A DNA stretch of 64,000 bases from Byssothecium circinans (taxonomy: Eukaryota > Ascomycota > Dothideomycetes > Pleosporales > Massarinaceae), in the NCBI GenBank assembly GCA_010015675.1, contig ML976986.1, positions 829,981 through 893,980 on the forward strand, in the 5' to 3' direction. Below, piece after piece: positions 1 through 11,741 of this stretch. Each line of letters starts with the position of its first letter. Position 1 is the first letter of the stretch. Under the pieces are notes generated by a model, which saw only the letters and a list, made by a program, of their open reading frames with translations, did no database searches and had not been told where the DNA came from. The position numbers were made by a program, and so were the translations under genes.

Positions 1-134
1 GAGCGTGAGAGCCAGGGGCAGAAGGCCAGCCGAGCCCTGGGAACGACGGCTCCACCATCATCCCCTTTCACATCGCGACTACCATCTCAACCACCACAGG
101 ACTGTCCATCGCCAACTCGTCCATCGCACGTCAT

Positions 135-521
135 CTAGACGCCGGGTCGCTTGGGAATCGCCTTGACAAACTCCACGGCCATGCCCGCAAAATCGCTGAG
201 GTGCTCCATCAGGTTGCCGATCTTCCCACGCTTCTTTTCCTTGTTCTCACCATCCGATTTATCCTGCTTCCGACTTCCATCATCTTTCTTCTCCTTCTTT
301 TTGCACTTGTCACCGTCACTATTGCTCTCCTCAGACCATGACGAAATCTTTCTCGAACGAGGCGGGGTATCTTCCTTCTCTAGATCAGACAGGTTGACAA
401 GGTCGGCATCAGTGAACTCGAGCCCGTTCGGGTCGCGGTCGTCCTTTCGGGGGCCTAAGACTCACGTCAGAAAATAATCTATGACTTTGTACGACCCCCA
501 AATGGCAGTTAACCTACTCAT
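135..521 (-). CDS. Small lysine/aspartate-rich hypothetical protein (107 aa, two exons)
   Basis: Two coding exons on the minus strand, 521-518 and 454-135. The first holds only ATG plus one base. The 63-nt intron starts GTAGGT, has a TTCTGAC branch-like site and ends TTAG; joining the exons gives an open frame starting MSPRKDDRDPNG and ending at a TAG (135-137). The middle is very rich in Lys, Asp, Ser and Glu and looks disordered; the last 30 residues (MEHLSDFAGMAVEFVKAIPK) could form an amphipathic helix. A TATAAA lies 78 nt upstream (604-599). I do not recognise the family. The 3' exon reads well as protein; the micro-exon start is an inference and a longer upstream model cannot be excluded. 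Confidence 0.5.
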
Positions 522-598
522 ATTGTTGCTCAAACTAGCCTTCAAGAGCTTTGGCGTTGCAGACTTTCCGACCACAAAGTCAACGGCAGTCCTTGACC

Positions 599-604
599 TT
601 TATA
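599..604 (-). promoter_or_regulatory. TATA box of the small lysine-rich gene
   Basis: TATAAA on the minus strand, 78 nt before the proposed ATG at 521. Spacing fits a fungal core promoter; assignment rests on position only. Confidence 0.35.
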
Positions 605-2700
605 CTGCACGCACCTGCGTTTGGAAATAATCAGTCAACGAGACACTTCACAGCAAAACTCACGGCTCGGTCTGCCGGAGTTGTGCTACGGTCCCTGAGT
701 TGAAGTTTGTGCGGAAGGCAAACTCTGGATGGCTTGCTGCCAACGAGAAGCTTGTATATTCAAAGGCGAGGCTTCAGTTGGTGAAGCCCCTGGAGCCAAT
801 CGCGCGCAGCACCATGTCAACACCATTGCAAACGGCGAATCCGATGATAACACGACCTTCGACTTGAAGTAAGCAATCAGCAGCAGAACGCGGTACCAGA
901 CAGGGGAAACGTTGTGAAGAGACACTCTCAGCTCCAAGCCCACGCACATGCATCCGCAGTCGGAATACATGATATCAGGCTCGAAGCTTCGAAAAAAAAA
1001 ACTCCCCCAGAACTTGCTTTCAACATGGGAATATATTCGAGTCATTGACGCCACTCTTTCCTCGCTGGAGGTAGTCAAATTGGCGTAAACTGACATGTCA
1101 AACGCCTGTCTACCCAATGCCAAGCTTGAATTGAAGTGTTATTAACGTGCGAACACACTAACGACATGTATCGGACCTTATCAGACAATCAGATGGCTTC
1201 TCAACATGACCATTGAAGCTTTGATGTGCTCCGTTTGGGTACGTGGACAACCAACCTCCGTGAGTAACAATGCCAATTCAAATCCGACGACAAAGCTAGG
1301 AGTATTCAGGATTTGGCAGCAACTGGAGTTAACGAGACCGACTGAACCTCTGCATGCGTGTGCAAGCGATACTTTGAAGGAAGTGCTCCGGCATGCGACA
1401 CAAAGTCGTGATCTGCCCGGTGCTGGTACGGTTACTATCTGGCCCATGTTGTCAACCAATAGGGCACACAATTCGTCCAAGCCAACAACTGAATGGATGT
1501 TCGGGTCCAAACGAAGTGTCGAAGGACAAAAAGGCCAACCTTGCCCTTCTAGGCATAGACTCTATATTGCATCATCTTCGCAATTTCCTGCAGTTCCGCT
1601 CCCATCCTCCATGAGTGAAATGCATCGCAACTCAACAGGTGTAGTAGACAGCAGGAACCCTGTTTCTTGCGTACACACTCACGTTGAACAGCTGACCTGT
1701 GAGGGGCACTTTTACTGGATATTCTGACGTTAACAAGCAAGCAAAAGTTGCCTACACAATGCCAGCACTTTCCATCATGTGGTTTTTCAACAACTAAATA
1801 CAGGAACACTGAATATGCAGCAAGTAGATTGCAAGGACACTATCTAGGATGAGACACAATTCTATAGGACGAAAAAGGTCCCACTATTGTTCGCGTTTAG
1901 GCTATGGTTGATGCTACCAACTATTAATGACCTGGGATAAAAAGTAGGGTACTATCTCGCGCGAGAGCTCCGCAATCAGATTGATAAAACTACCTTTCAG
2001 CAATGTAGGTAGCAGTAACAGTCCAGCCTGGTACGGAAATTACCAGGGTAGAGGTACGGCATGATTGCCAGACAATATATAATGTCCATCTCTTAATTCG
2101 TCTTCCGAGTGTAACTGTCCATTAGCTTAGGAGATCCAATACAAAATCACATTGTCGTGTTGGAGCTTGTCACAAACTCCACAAAGCTTCAAACATGGTC
2201 ACTCTTACCCTCGTTTCTACCTATGCCGGTCTCCTTCAGCTATCACTTCACGAACTCTCCCATTGATTCTCGCCGAAGCCGACGGTTTTTAAATCAATGC
2301 TGACGGTGTCCTCGTCCCAAGCTCAACATAGACCTCTCCGAGAATAACGTCTCCACTCAATGGGCGCCCGGCCATCCCAAAGTCTGTGACTCCGAAGACT
2401 CCCATATCCAATGCTACAGCAGCCACCATTGATCTCCAAATTGACACTGCCGTTTACTACGGCGTTGGAACCATAGTACACACGAGCAAAGGTGGTGGAT
2501 ACATCGCCTTCACCGGTCTCGTACAGGGTGCATACCAGTATGCCACACCCACTGTCATTTCCCGACTATGCGTCAAGTCATATCTCACCCCCATCGGCGC
2601 ATCCACATTAGGTCCCTGCCGCCAAGTCGGCGACTTCTTCTCCAACGGAACCAAAATGGCCACTACATGTGGTAAAATCTACGACCTCAACGCTCTCTTA
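605..2700. other. Gene-poor stretch
   Basis: No convincing gene. Open frames of 109-173 codons on either strand (for instance 1206-1727 plus, 686-1123 minus) have no recognisable domain, no clear splice context and an amino-acid mix like random translation. From about 2386 to 2724 the plus strand reads 112 codons without a stop but with no natural ATG; it has secreted-protein character (several Cys and N-x-S/T sites) and may be a decayed exon. Confidence 0.5.
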
Positions 2701-2754
2701 AACTCCAGCAGATGCCCATTGTGACTTGGAAAGCCCCGCCCGCCATCACCATAT

Positions 2755-3301
2755 GTCCTTCAGCAGGATGGAAAGTACATTGTCACTGTAGGTTAGCAAG
2801 ACATGTCTGCAGATCTGGGACGCTACCACGGGCGACAAGATCCTCGAGTTCCCAAAGACAATGTGCAGAACTGTCGCACGGCGATTTCGCCGGATAGCAA
2901 ATTCGTCGTGGTTAGAGTGGGGAGTGGTCAGAGCATATGTTTACTCGATTGCGAATCTTACTTCACCAGTTACCGTGCTGAAGTCGTTTAACTATTGTAA
3001 GCCTTGCCATCCCTTTCTCTCTAGGAAAAAGTAAGAAAGAAAATGTGCGGATCCGAGGTATTGAACTCATATGCTCATCAAGTCTCCTCTCTCTTGACCG
3101 CTCAACTCACTAACCCCAACCCCAGAGATCCGTCAAATCCCCTGGTCCCCCGCCTCCCAATACCTCGCCACGGGCGATAACGGATGCATGCAACTCTGGT
3201 CCTTTGCCAACGCATCCTCCCCCATCGTTGTGCAATCATGGGAACTCGAAAATTCAAACAGCTATGGACCCAATGATGCAGTCTGGCTCGAAGAAGATTA
3301 G
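2755..3301 (+). pseudogene. Relic of a WD40-repeat (beta-propeller) protein gene
   Basis: Pieces of WD40 repeats appear in different frames. Around 2763-2870 one frame reads QQDGKYIVTV, then after an in-frame TAG reads QIWDATTGDKILEF, a typical end of a WD repeat. About 2880-2925 a shifted frame gives AISPDSKFVVVRVGSGQS, the start of the next blade. About 3126-3300 another piece reads IPWSPASQYLATGDNGCMQL followed by WSF, and ends NDAVWLEED and a stop. Intervening stops and frame changes mean no single spliced protein is obvious. Best read as a decayed gene; a real gene with unusual introns is less likely. Confidence 0.5.
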
Positions 3302-3309
3302 CTGGGCAT

Positions 3310-4047
3310 TTAGGTATTTCTGGTGGGGGTATGACTTTGAGACGAATCAGAAATATTGGTAAGGAAGCCGCTGAATGAACTGCATGTAGGATTCAGACTG
3401 ACTTTGGATGTCAATTTTGTAGGTGGACGCTGGGTGATGCGAATCATTGGTGGGAGTGGTGTTATTGACTTTTTGAAGGGGAAGGGTATGGTTGTGACGA
3501 AGGATGGGGATTCTAGGGCTAGGTCCTGGAAGGTTTGATGGAGGGGGAAATGGTGGATGAAGGTGAGGGTGAGAGGGGCTGGCTCTCCTCGCTCTTGCTC
3601 TCATCGTATGCAGTTTAGATGGATCGAATGCTAATCATGCTCATAGGCATCTGGCTTCCGAGGGCGCTTTACCAAGCCACAGAGCGAATGGATGCGCTTG
3701 AAAACTGGAAGGGTGCATGCCCGGCGGTATGACGAGGTTAGATGCGGGCAGGTATTGTGGGAGGGGGCTTCTTGTAGGAGTCTTGTGAGGCCGAGGGAAA
3801 GGGAGAGCGGCAGGAGTGACGATCCTTCGATTGCCGGTGCCCGGGGTATTAATTGCCTGTGGTTTCTTGAGATTTTTATGATTCTCTTAATGCTTCAGAG
3901 AAATCCTATATCTCGTAGTGTGATGTGATATGATGTGGCGAAGAGTGTCGGAAGATATAATTATAGAGGTCTGATTGGAGGTGCGTGTGCCAAGACGTGG
4001 AACCTCGAGATGCAGCAGCGGACAGCTTTCATCGACACCATCGCAAG
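3310..4047. other. Intergenic, upstream of the PIG-S gene
   Basis: Only short open frames without domain similarity or splice support. The last 100-200 bases presumably hold the promoter of the PIG-S gene; I see no clear TATA box. Confidence 0.5.
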
Positions 4048-5835
4048 ATGCCACCCTCAGAAAGCGCTGACGCGCCTGCGACGCCACCGGAAGATACGCA
4101 TGCCTCCTCTTCTTCTTTTTCTTCGGAAACAGCTCCAGCTTCAGCGAATGTGCGGACACCGCCCCCAGAATCGAGCGAGAGTCTATGGCTTCGGCGTTTC
4201 GTGATTCTGTCCTTTTGGGCCGTGGTGGTGCTCCTTGGATTTCCTGTATGGTGGAAGACGACGGCGATCTACAGGGCAGACTTGCCGCTTCAACAAATGA
4301 CGGATTGGGCAGAGGGAAAGGTCAGCCATTGCCTGAATCCCAACACGCATCGCATCGCATCTCGTCTAACGCTCCTCTAGACGTGTAAACCGGTCTTCCC
4401 TCTCCGTATTGCAGTCGAAGCACCCGTGCCGGCTCAAGATATCCACCATTTCATCCAAACGACGCAGCATGCCCTCGACGACCTCAATGAATTCTCCGCC
4501 CACCATCTCCGTCTGTTTGCCGTCGACCCTCCGCCCGCTGGCAATGTCTCGCAACAGGCCGTTATAGATGGGACGACGAACACAAGAGAGGACAAGGACA
4601 TTGCGCTCTCTATCAGGTTGATACCCGTAGAGACTGGCGAGACGCCCCGCTCCCATCTCCAGCCGTACTCGCCCACGCTGCATGTGTACTTCTCGCTGAA
4701 CCAGATCTCATCAACTTCCTCGACTGGCTCACCGCTCGCTACATTCATTGCTCACGAGCTGCACAAGATATTTGCCGAAGAACAAGCACAATTGGCATAT
4801 TTGCTGTCCACCACATCAGGCGACCAGACAGCCAAAGTGAACTCACTGTCGCCTGAGACAGCAGCCGACCTACAGCGCCAATCGACTAGAGCTTTCAAAT
4901 ACGCCCCCACCTACCACTTGACCTTCTCTCTCTTCACCCCAACCGCCATACCTTCTGCTTGGGCGATCGAGGATGCTTTGAAGCAGTATCTATCGCCCCT
5001 ATTGGAGTTGTTTTCGACCATCAGCAACTTCACCGTCGATACCCAGGTACAGCTATACGCGACCTTCTCCCCTTCTATTCAACAACCCGAGTATGACGAG
5101 TCTCTGAAAGCATGGACGCTGCGCAAAGAAGACCTTAGTGGCTTCATCAATGCTGCCGAATGGCCTCTTAGTCCTAGTATTGGGCAAGGCCCAACGGTCA
5201 ACTTTGCTTTGTATGTCCCCGAAAAGAACCAATCCCCACTGCTCATCAAGGAAAGCGGAGCGAGTAGCTGGTTAGTGCCGCAATGGGGCGGTGTTGCTAT
5301 TCTCAATATTCCTACGCCAGACGAAAATACAACTTCACGTCGACTTTTGTCCAAGGAAGTTCTTGCGCCAGTCATGCACACCTTCTCGAACCAGCTAGTG
5401 TCCCTTCTTGGGCTTCCTCAGACTCCGTCTTCGCTACCCCTCAGGCTCTCTACTTTGACACGAGTTCGTGCTGCCTCTCTCATCTTCTCGTCGTCTTCGA
5501 CGCTTGGAGCACTTGCCCAGGTCTACCAAAAGCTGCCATCGATCCCCGTTCCTGACTCTGTGGCCAAATCCGTACATCTCACATTGGCCCACCTAGAGCA
5601 AGCTTGTGATCAGTTACGCGACGGACGCTTTCAAGGAGCCCTGGAACATGCTAGGATCGCAGATGGAGAGGCCGAGAAAGCATTCTTTGAGCGCTCAATG
5701 GTTGGCCAAGTTTACTTTCCCGACGAGCACAAAATTGCTGTGTATCTTCCACTGCTTGGACCAGTTGCCGTTCCATTGATTATGGCTGGGTTAAAGGAAA
5801 TCAAGACTGGGATAGCAGCTCTACGAGGGCGATGA
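4048..5835 (+). CDS. GPI17: GPI transamidase subunit PIG-S / Gpi17
   Basis: Subunit of the ER-membrane GPI transamidase, which replaces the C-terminal signal of precursor proteins with a GPI anchor. Exons 4048-4320 and 4381-5835 (575 aa), joined in phase 0 across a 60-nt intron with the unusual donor GTCAGC and acceptor CTCTAG. The N-terminus is a Ser/Pro/Glu-rich cytosolic tail, then a membrane helix (about FVILSFWAVVVLLGFPVW) and the family's WWKTTAIYRADLP signature. A long lumenal domain follows, then a second helix near the C-terminus (YLPLLGPVAVPLIMAGL) after FPDEHK, as in known PIG-S proteins. Length is close to human (555) and yeast (534) proteins. The start ATG has A at -3; upstream codons in frame lack an ATG. 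Confidence 0.93.
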
Positions 5836-6464
5836 GAGACGACCCCGTATATCTTTGAGGCACTAAAAGAACTCACAAAGTGCTCAGCATGCTCTTCCAT
5901 TGTTCGTGAAAGAGTTATCGCGATTGTAGGTGAAACTGACGCCCGGATCGATACTACCGATATTACCATTGGAGCCGCCCCTTCCCGTCTCTCTATCTGG
6001 ACTTCGATGGGCCTGATGGACCCTCCGGGACACGATGTGCTGATGGCACAATAGACTAATTGTGGCGCAGGCCCCGACATACAAGCGGTCACTACCCTGG
6101 TAGACTTACAGGGGCAGAGCTGAATGCCGCCGGATTCAACTCCCATCACAGATGAGTAATCTAAACCCCGCTCTTTTGTAACCGGGCCGCAGCCACGTTC
6201 GCCGATATTTTCAGTCTTTCAGAGCGGGGCCCCCAGGCATCGAGCCACCAGTCACAAGTTCGTTGTAGTCCCCTTGTTAAGCCTTATTTGTCGCGGAGAG
6301 CATGGAAAGCTAGACGATCGGTACTTTGCCCATGCGGTGCCGACCGATCCAGTACAAATATAAATCCATAACAACATTCTTTGCATTCTTTCCTCCCCGC
6401 TCCAGTCCGCATTATTCATCGCTTCTGCCCTTATTCGGCAATCTAGCGGTTGACACCTACAGCA
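5836..6464. other. Intergenic with TATA box of the downstream gene
   Basis: No coding support. TATAAAT at 6359-6365 lies about 100 nt before the ATG at 6465 and is the likely core promoter element of the beta-lactamase-fold gene. Confidence 0.45.
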
Positions 6465-7893
6465 ATGCCTCTCTCAGCACAAGGCACCCAAAATGTCAAG
6501 TCCATCCTCGATGGATTAGTCAAAGAAGGCAACACGGGGATCAATGGCCTCGTCTTCATCGCCATCGACAAATCTGGCAAACCTCTTGTAACTCACGCCA
6601 GCGGAACGCGCGCTCTCTCTTCCAAAGAACCCATGGACCTCGACACCACGTTCTGGATCGCATCATGCACGAAACTCATCACTACAATTGCTGTCCTGCA
6701 ACTCGTAGAGCAGGGAAAGATTCCACTCGATGACGCAGACTTTGTAGCGAGGATTGCGCCAGAGATAGCAGAGAAGAAGGTTTATGCAGATGGAGTCAAC
6801 GGGGTCAAGCAGGAAAAGGGTGTCACGATGAGAATGCTGCTTGCGCACATGGCCGGGTTTGGTTATTCGTTTTTCGACGTGAGGGTGAAGGGGCAGGGCG
6901 TGTGGGAGTTCTCAGGGGATGTGAACGATATTTTAAAAAGCCCGATGGTCAACCAGCCAGGGAGTATGTGGGAATACGGCGTAAGTTCGTTTCTCCTTCT
7001 TTAGAGGCGGTGACTATTGTTCTTGATTTGTGTTGGATGCCTAGGATGTTCTAAACCTTAGCATGTACATAATAGGCTAACACATCTCCAGATCAACATA
7101 GATTGGGCCGGCATCATCCTCGAGCGCGTCACGGGCGAAAAGCTGAACGACTACTTCCAAACACACATTTTCGCTCCCCTAGGCGTAACCTCCATCACCA
7201 TGTTCCCTACCCCAGACATGCAAGTGAATTTTGCAGCTCAACATCAACGCGACCTAGCAACTGGCGAATTCAAAGAAAGACCGCACATCTATCATGGGGC
7301 ACTTGATGTCAAGACGAAGGAAGAAGAGCAGAAGTTCTTCCACTCTGGAGGCGGGGGCTTGTTCGCGAAACCGAAGGAGTACGTTAAGGTGTTGGCGATG
7401 CTGTTGAATGATGGGAAGGGTCCGGAGACGGGAAATAGGGTGTTGAAGGAAGAGACAGTTAAGTTGATGTGGGAAAATCAGATCCCCGAGTTTCCGGATT
7501 TTGCGAGAAACAGTAAGTGTCTACTCATCTTTCCTTCCCTTCACCTGCCTCTTCTTTTATATATACTCCCTATAAGTTACATCAACTAACCCAATGCTAG
7601 GCCCCCCACCTGCCGACCTCACACTCATCAACCCTACTCCCGAAGTGTACCCTCAGGAAGGCAACCCGCCTCAGGGCTGGGGCTTGAGCTTCTTCCTCAC
7701 CATCGCGCCTGGGATGACAGGTCGAGGTGCAAATACTGCATTCTGGGCTGGGATAGCGAATCTATTCTATTGGGTGGATAGGGAGAAGGGCGTTGCGGGG
7801 ATGATTGCTAGTCAGATACTGCCGTTTAACGATCCAAAGGTGGTGTCTACCTGGGTTATGGCGGAGAAGGCCGTTTATGATGGGCTGGAGTAG
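6465..7893 (+). CDS. Serine beta-lactamase / transesterase-fold enzyme (class C-like, EstB/LovD family)
   Basis: Exons 6465-6980, 7092-7512 and 7601-7893 give 409 aa. The penicillin-binding-protein/class C beta-lactamase fold is shown by the nucleophile motif S67-C-T-K70, Y171 in the position of the class C YxN tyrosine (its context WEYGINIDWAG spans the first junction), the HSGGGGLF loop, and a late WAG motif before the C-terminal helix. No signal peptide, so probably intracellular. Fungal members are esterases or acyltransferases (LovD transfers a side chain onto a polyketide); the substrate cannot be told here, and no polyketide synthase is nearby, so a general esterase or hydrolase role is as likely. 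Both introns have GTAAGT-type donors and the phases fit. Confidence 0.88.
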
Positions 7894-8155
7894 AGGTACG
7901 ACGAGGATACGAGAGAAGAAGGGTAGGCAGGCAGAAACCCCGTGGGTAGTGTGGTGCCACTGGTCCTCGGAGTCACGAACGCACAATGATAACAAGTCCG
8001 GTAGTCGAGTTCATTACAGTCGTGATTGCATTCCAAATTCATCGCTGGACACAGCTAAGTACACTTCTTACAACTTCGTCCCTGCCAGAACACCACCGCT
8101 TAATGGATCATTACGCCTTCGCTCTTCCTACAATACCAATTTGAACTAAGATGTC

Positions 8156-9583
8156 TTATGCAGGGGGTTGCCGTGTCTGCAGTTTTCGGGGCGCTTTCCT
8201 TGGAGCTGGAGCTTGACTTTGACCTGACTGTGTATTGTCGGACCTTTGTGCCAGCTTCCTTGGTTTTCTCCGTTCACCGTTCGTTGCAGCCGGAGCCGGT
8301 GGCTTGTTCTCCTTATCCTCGCCGGCAGAGGGCTGTTTAGTGCGGGTAGACGGTTGTGATTTACTAGCCGCTTGAGGCTTCGAATTAGCTTTGGGCGGAG
8401 ATGATTTGGCAGGTGCGGGCTGTTCAAGTTTGGAAGTTTGGCTGGGTTTGGTGGGTTGATTTGGAGATGACGGCTTGGGGCTTGCCTTCGAACTGGGCGC
8501 TGGTTTCTCTTGGGATGGTTTGTTTGTTTGGGTCTTCTGTTGTGGTTTCTGCTGTGGTTGAGGAGCTTCCTTGGGCGTCGGTGCTGCTTTCGGTTGAGGA
8601 GCTTGTCGAGGCTTCTGGCTTCCTTGTTTTGAGCTTTCTTGTTTTGATGGCTGCCTGGTACTGGGCTGCGGCCGTTGGCTCTGACTTTGGGCACCTTCGT
8701 TCCCCTGCTTCTGCTGTTTCGCTTGACTCTGACCCTTCTCCTGTCCCCCTCCGAACCCCATGGAAGCGCCCAAACCTCCCAATCCGAGCGCACCTGCACC
8801 CTTCGATGCCGATGGCATTTTAGGCATTGACGGCATACCTGGCAGATAACTCGTCCTGTACGAAGTCAGCAGAGCTCATCCAGAGTGGTGTCAGTGCCGG
8901 TCATCTTGAACAGTGAGATTCAAAGCCTTAAAGCCGCACGTTCAAGGGTTCAATGCGAGTTGTACCCAGGAATTTACGTACATGTCTTTTGCCGACTGCG
9001 ACCATGACTGTGGCATATCATCGGGAGCCTCCGACTTCATCTTCTCCAGCTCTTCTTTAGATGGCGCCTGCGTCTCTCTCGTCTGATTCACCATCTTATC
9101 CAAAGCTCTCTTCTGCGCGGGCGATGACTTCCAATTAGGAAAGTCTCCAACGACGCCTCGGACGCCCTTGCTTGCCATCTCCCCCAAATTCCAGAATGGT
9201 CCATTCATTGCTCCATAAACAGAGCCAACACCGCCACCGAGCAGTCCCGTCACGGTTGACACGACACCGCCGACCAACGCTCCTGTAAGTTTGCCCAGTG
9301 TGACGCCTGGTTGTACTCCTAGTCCGGCGCCAGCAGCAAGACCTTGGAAAGCACCTGACTGTGTATACTTCGCTGCCTTACCGAAAGACTCAGCTTCAAT
9401 CTCTTTATTGATGGCCTTTGCGAGGATTTCTTCGCGGGCTTGTGGGTCACCAGCTGCGTTGGCGGCTTGACGTAAATCCCATGCTTTTTGCATCGCTTGG
9501 AGAGCCATGCTGGCCGACACCCCTGAGTTTTGTTTGATGTCGCGCTCGGGGATGGGCTGGGGCTGGTTGTTGTTACTCGACAT
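8156..9583 (-). CDS. Hypothetical protein: glycine-rich hydrophobic middle, low-complexity Pro/Gln/Lys tail
   Basis: Exons 9583-8982 and 8855-8156 (433 aa). The 126-nt intron has donor GTACGT, a GCTGAC branch site and a CAG acceptor; joining gives SAKDM followed by TSYLPGMPSMPKMPS. Residues 1-75 are helical and charged. About 85-130 is a Gly-rich hydrophobic stretch (GAGLGVQPGVTLGKL, then ALVGGVVSTVTGLLGGGVG) resembling a glycine-zipper membrane-inserting segment. The second exon is almost all P, Q, K, S and A and looks disordered and basic. If the intron is retained the protein ends soon after (VNSWVQLALNP), so two C-termini are possible. I do not recognise the family. Confidence 0.7.
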
Positions 9584-10217
9584 TGTTGGTGGTTGTGTTG
9601 GAATTCTTCTGTCTTGAATGTTTTTGTGGTTGTTTGTTATGAGTGCTAATGTTTTGCGTGTTGATGATCTGGGTAATCATTTAAAGAGATGAGTTACGGA
9701 ATACGTCATCTTTCATATTATGAGGTGGCGCAAGCCCTTAGCGGGCGAGGACACCGCAAAACACGAACTTTCAAGATTTACATATACCGGCGCGCCGGTA
9801 AGCTCAATGAAAAGGGCCGTTATGGTGTTTGATGAGAAGAGAGTTCGCGGTCGTTTCGCGGACACGATAAGTGGCAAGGCGTGAATGTATTTGTGGTGCT
9901 ATCAGCCGCTGGTGAAGACCCCGCTTTTGGCATGAGCGCCCAGCTTTCTGGGTTGTCAAGATAAGGATCACTCCAGAGTATCCTCCTACTTGCCATAGTT
10001 ATCATCGTCTTTTAGCATGTTGTACCATTTCGAGCAACTTTTCTTGAGCTCTACCAGATTTGTAAAACCGGTACACTTGCTTTGCTCGTTCTTCCCCTCC
10101 TCGTTGTCTTAGACCTATTGCAGCCTGCTTTGCATTCATTGTTGTCCCCTCGCGGAGGTCGTATCATATTTCAAATCCTTTACATCGCATTTGCATGTTC
10201 ATTCCCTCACTTTGGAT
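9584..10217. promoter_or_regulatory. Divergent promoter region with a 16-bp perfect palindrome
   Basis: Shared upstream region of the minus-strand low-complexity gene (ATG at 9583) and the plus-strand RBR ligase (ATG at 10218). At 9785-9800 lies TACCGGCGCGCCGGTA, a perfect palindrome carrying CCGG half sites, the kind of sequence bound by dimeric Zn2Cys6 factors. No coding evidence otherwise. Confidence 0.4.
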
Positions 10218-11741
10218 ATGGGAAATATCTCAACTAGACCTACTTACGCCGAACCGATATTTGACAGACCTCCGCCCATCTCAAGGAGACGACATTCCCA
10301 TCGTCTAAGGCAATCATCGGATTCTACAACATCTGACTCTGAACCTCGTTTATCTCGACCTCGTCTCCGCTCTAATGACATCGGACATGAAGAATGGACA
10401 CAGCATCGACGGCGAGATACGGTATCCCCAGATGAATTTGCCCGTCACCCGAACGCCAATGCTTGGGCGAAGAAATCGGAGATGCATTTTGCCGAGAAGG
10501 AGCACCGCAACGATCCGCGTCGGAAGCATGCTCAAGAGAAGGACAGACCTACAGGCCAAAGACCGAAGGCGGAGATTCTAAGCAAAGACTCGGAGGAAAG
10601 GAGGGCGCGACCGCAGAGATCTCGATCGAAACACGAGCCTGAACCTTCGAAGTCTGGAGAGGGCAAAAGTGTTCGAAGGCGAAAGCCTAGACATCCAGGC
10701 GTGGCTGATGAACATGAAAAGTCAGCCCAAGAGCTTGATCACCATGAGCGTTTGAGTCGAAGGCCGCGGTCCAAGTCTGCGTCCTCCGTGAATCGTACTG
10801 ACTCCATGTTTGCCTCGGTTTCCACGCACCGTCAAAATAACAAGTTCAATGACAAAGTCGTCCAGGTCTCGGTCATCGAAGTGGATGATGAAATTTGTAC
10901 AAGAGACTGTGCGATTTGTACTGACAGTCGCCCTCTTGCGCGCTTCCCAAAACATTCCCCAACATCATCGTGCACCCACCCACCCAGAGCATGCCGTCGC
11001 TGCCTTCGCACCTGGCTCACAACCTCCTTCAAGACTAAGCTTTGGGACCAACTCACCTGCCCAGAGTGCTCGGCACAACTTCAATATGCGGATGTGAAGA
11101 AGTGTGCTTCCAGAAGAGTGTTTGAGAAGTACGATGAGCTCGCTACAAAAGCAGCAGTGGAGGCTATTGAGGGGTTCAGGTGGTGTATGGTAAGCAACAA
11201 GAGAGGAAAGAAAAGGAGTGGCGCAGGCTGCGGGAGCGGACAGGTGCATGGCGTCGGGGCTCGAATGGAGTGCATAGGATGTGGAAGCGTGCAGTGCGTT
11301 AAACATGGGGTCGCGTGGCATGAAGGTGACACTTGTCGTGAATACGATTATAGGTAAGCACGAGAAAACGTGTGCAGCAAGGCGGTGTTGATTTGATGAA
11401 CAGAACGGATAGCAAAATAAAGAAAGCCGAAGAAGCAGCGAGTAAAAAGTGGATCGAAAAGACTGCGAAGAAGTGCCCGAGCTGTAAATGGAATATCGAG
11501 AAGGTGTATGGGTGCGACCATATGACGTGTAAGTACTCGCGCGTGCTTACTTACATTTATACACCAAGTATTGCTAGGCTTTTGCTCTAGCTGTAGCGGG
11601 CATGGAGCACTAACGAGCATCATAGGTTCGAAGTGCAGGCATGAGTTCTGCTGGCAATGCTTTGCGGCTTACGAACCTATCCGTAAACAAGGGAATCATA
11701 TGCATTGGGATGGCTGCCAATATCACTCAAACAATGCTTGA
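10218..11741 (+). CDS. RBR-type (RING-IBR-RING) E3 ubiquitin ligase
   Basis: Exons 10218-11353, 11404-11528 and 11626-11741 (458 aa). The first ~225 residues are Arg/Ser/Glu-rich and disordered, then RING1 (CAICTDSRPLARF ... CPECSAQL), an IBR (GCGSG ... CIGCGSVQC ... H...C) and RING2 (CPSCKWNIEKVYGCDHMTC ... FCWQC). In RBR ligases ubiquitin is passed to a RING2 cysteine before the substrate; by position this is C416 in YGCDHM. The N-terminus MGNIST has the glycine-2 context for N-myristoylation. Inside the IBR about 12 residues (VSNKRGKKRSGA) begin at GTAAGC and look inserted between the expected cysteines; removing them by splicing would not keep the frame cleanly, so they are kept. Start chosen at the first ATG in frame. 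Confidence 0.88.

Noticed and set aside
1206..1727. 173-codon plus-strand open frame
   Set aside because: No domain or family pattern, and other frames on both strands are equally open here.
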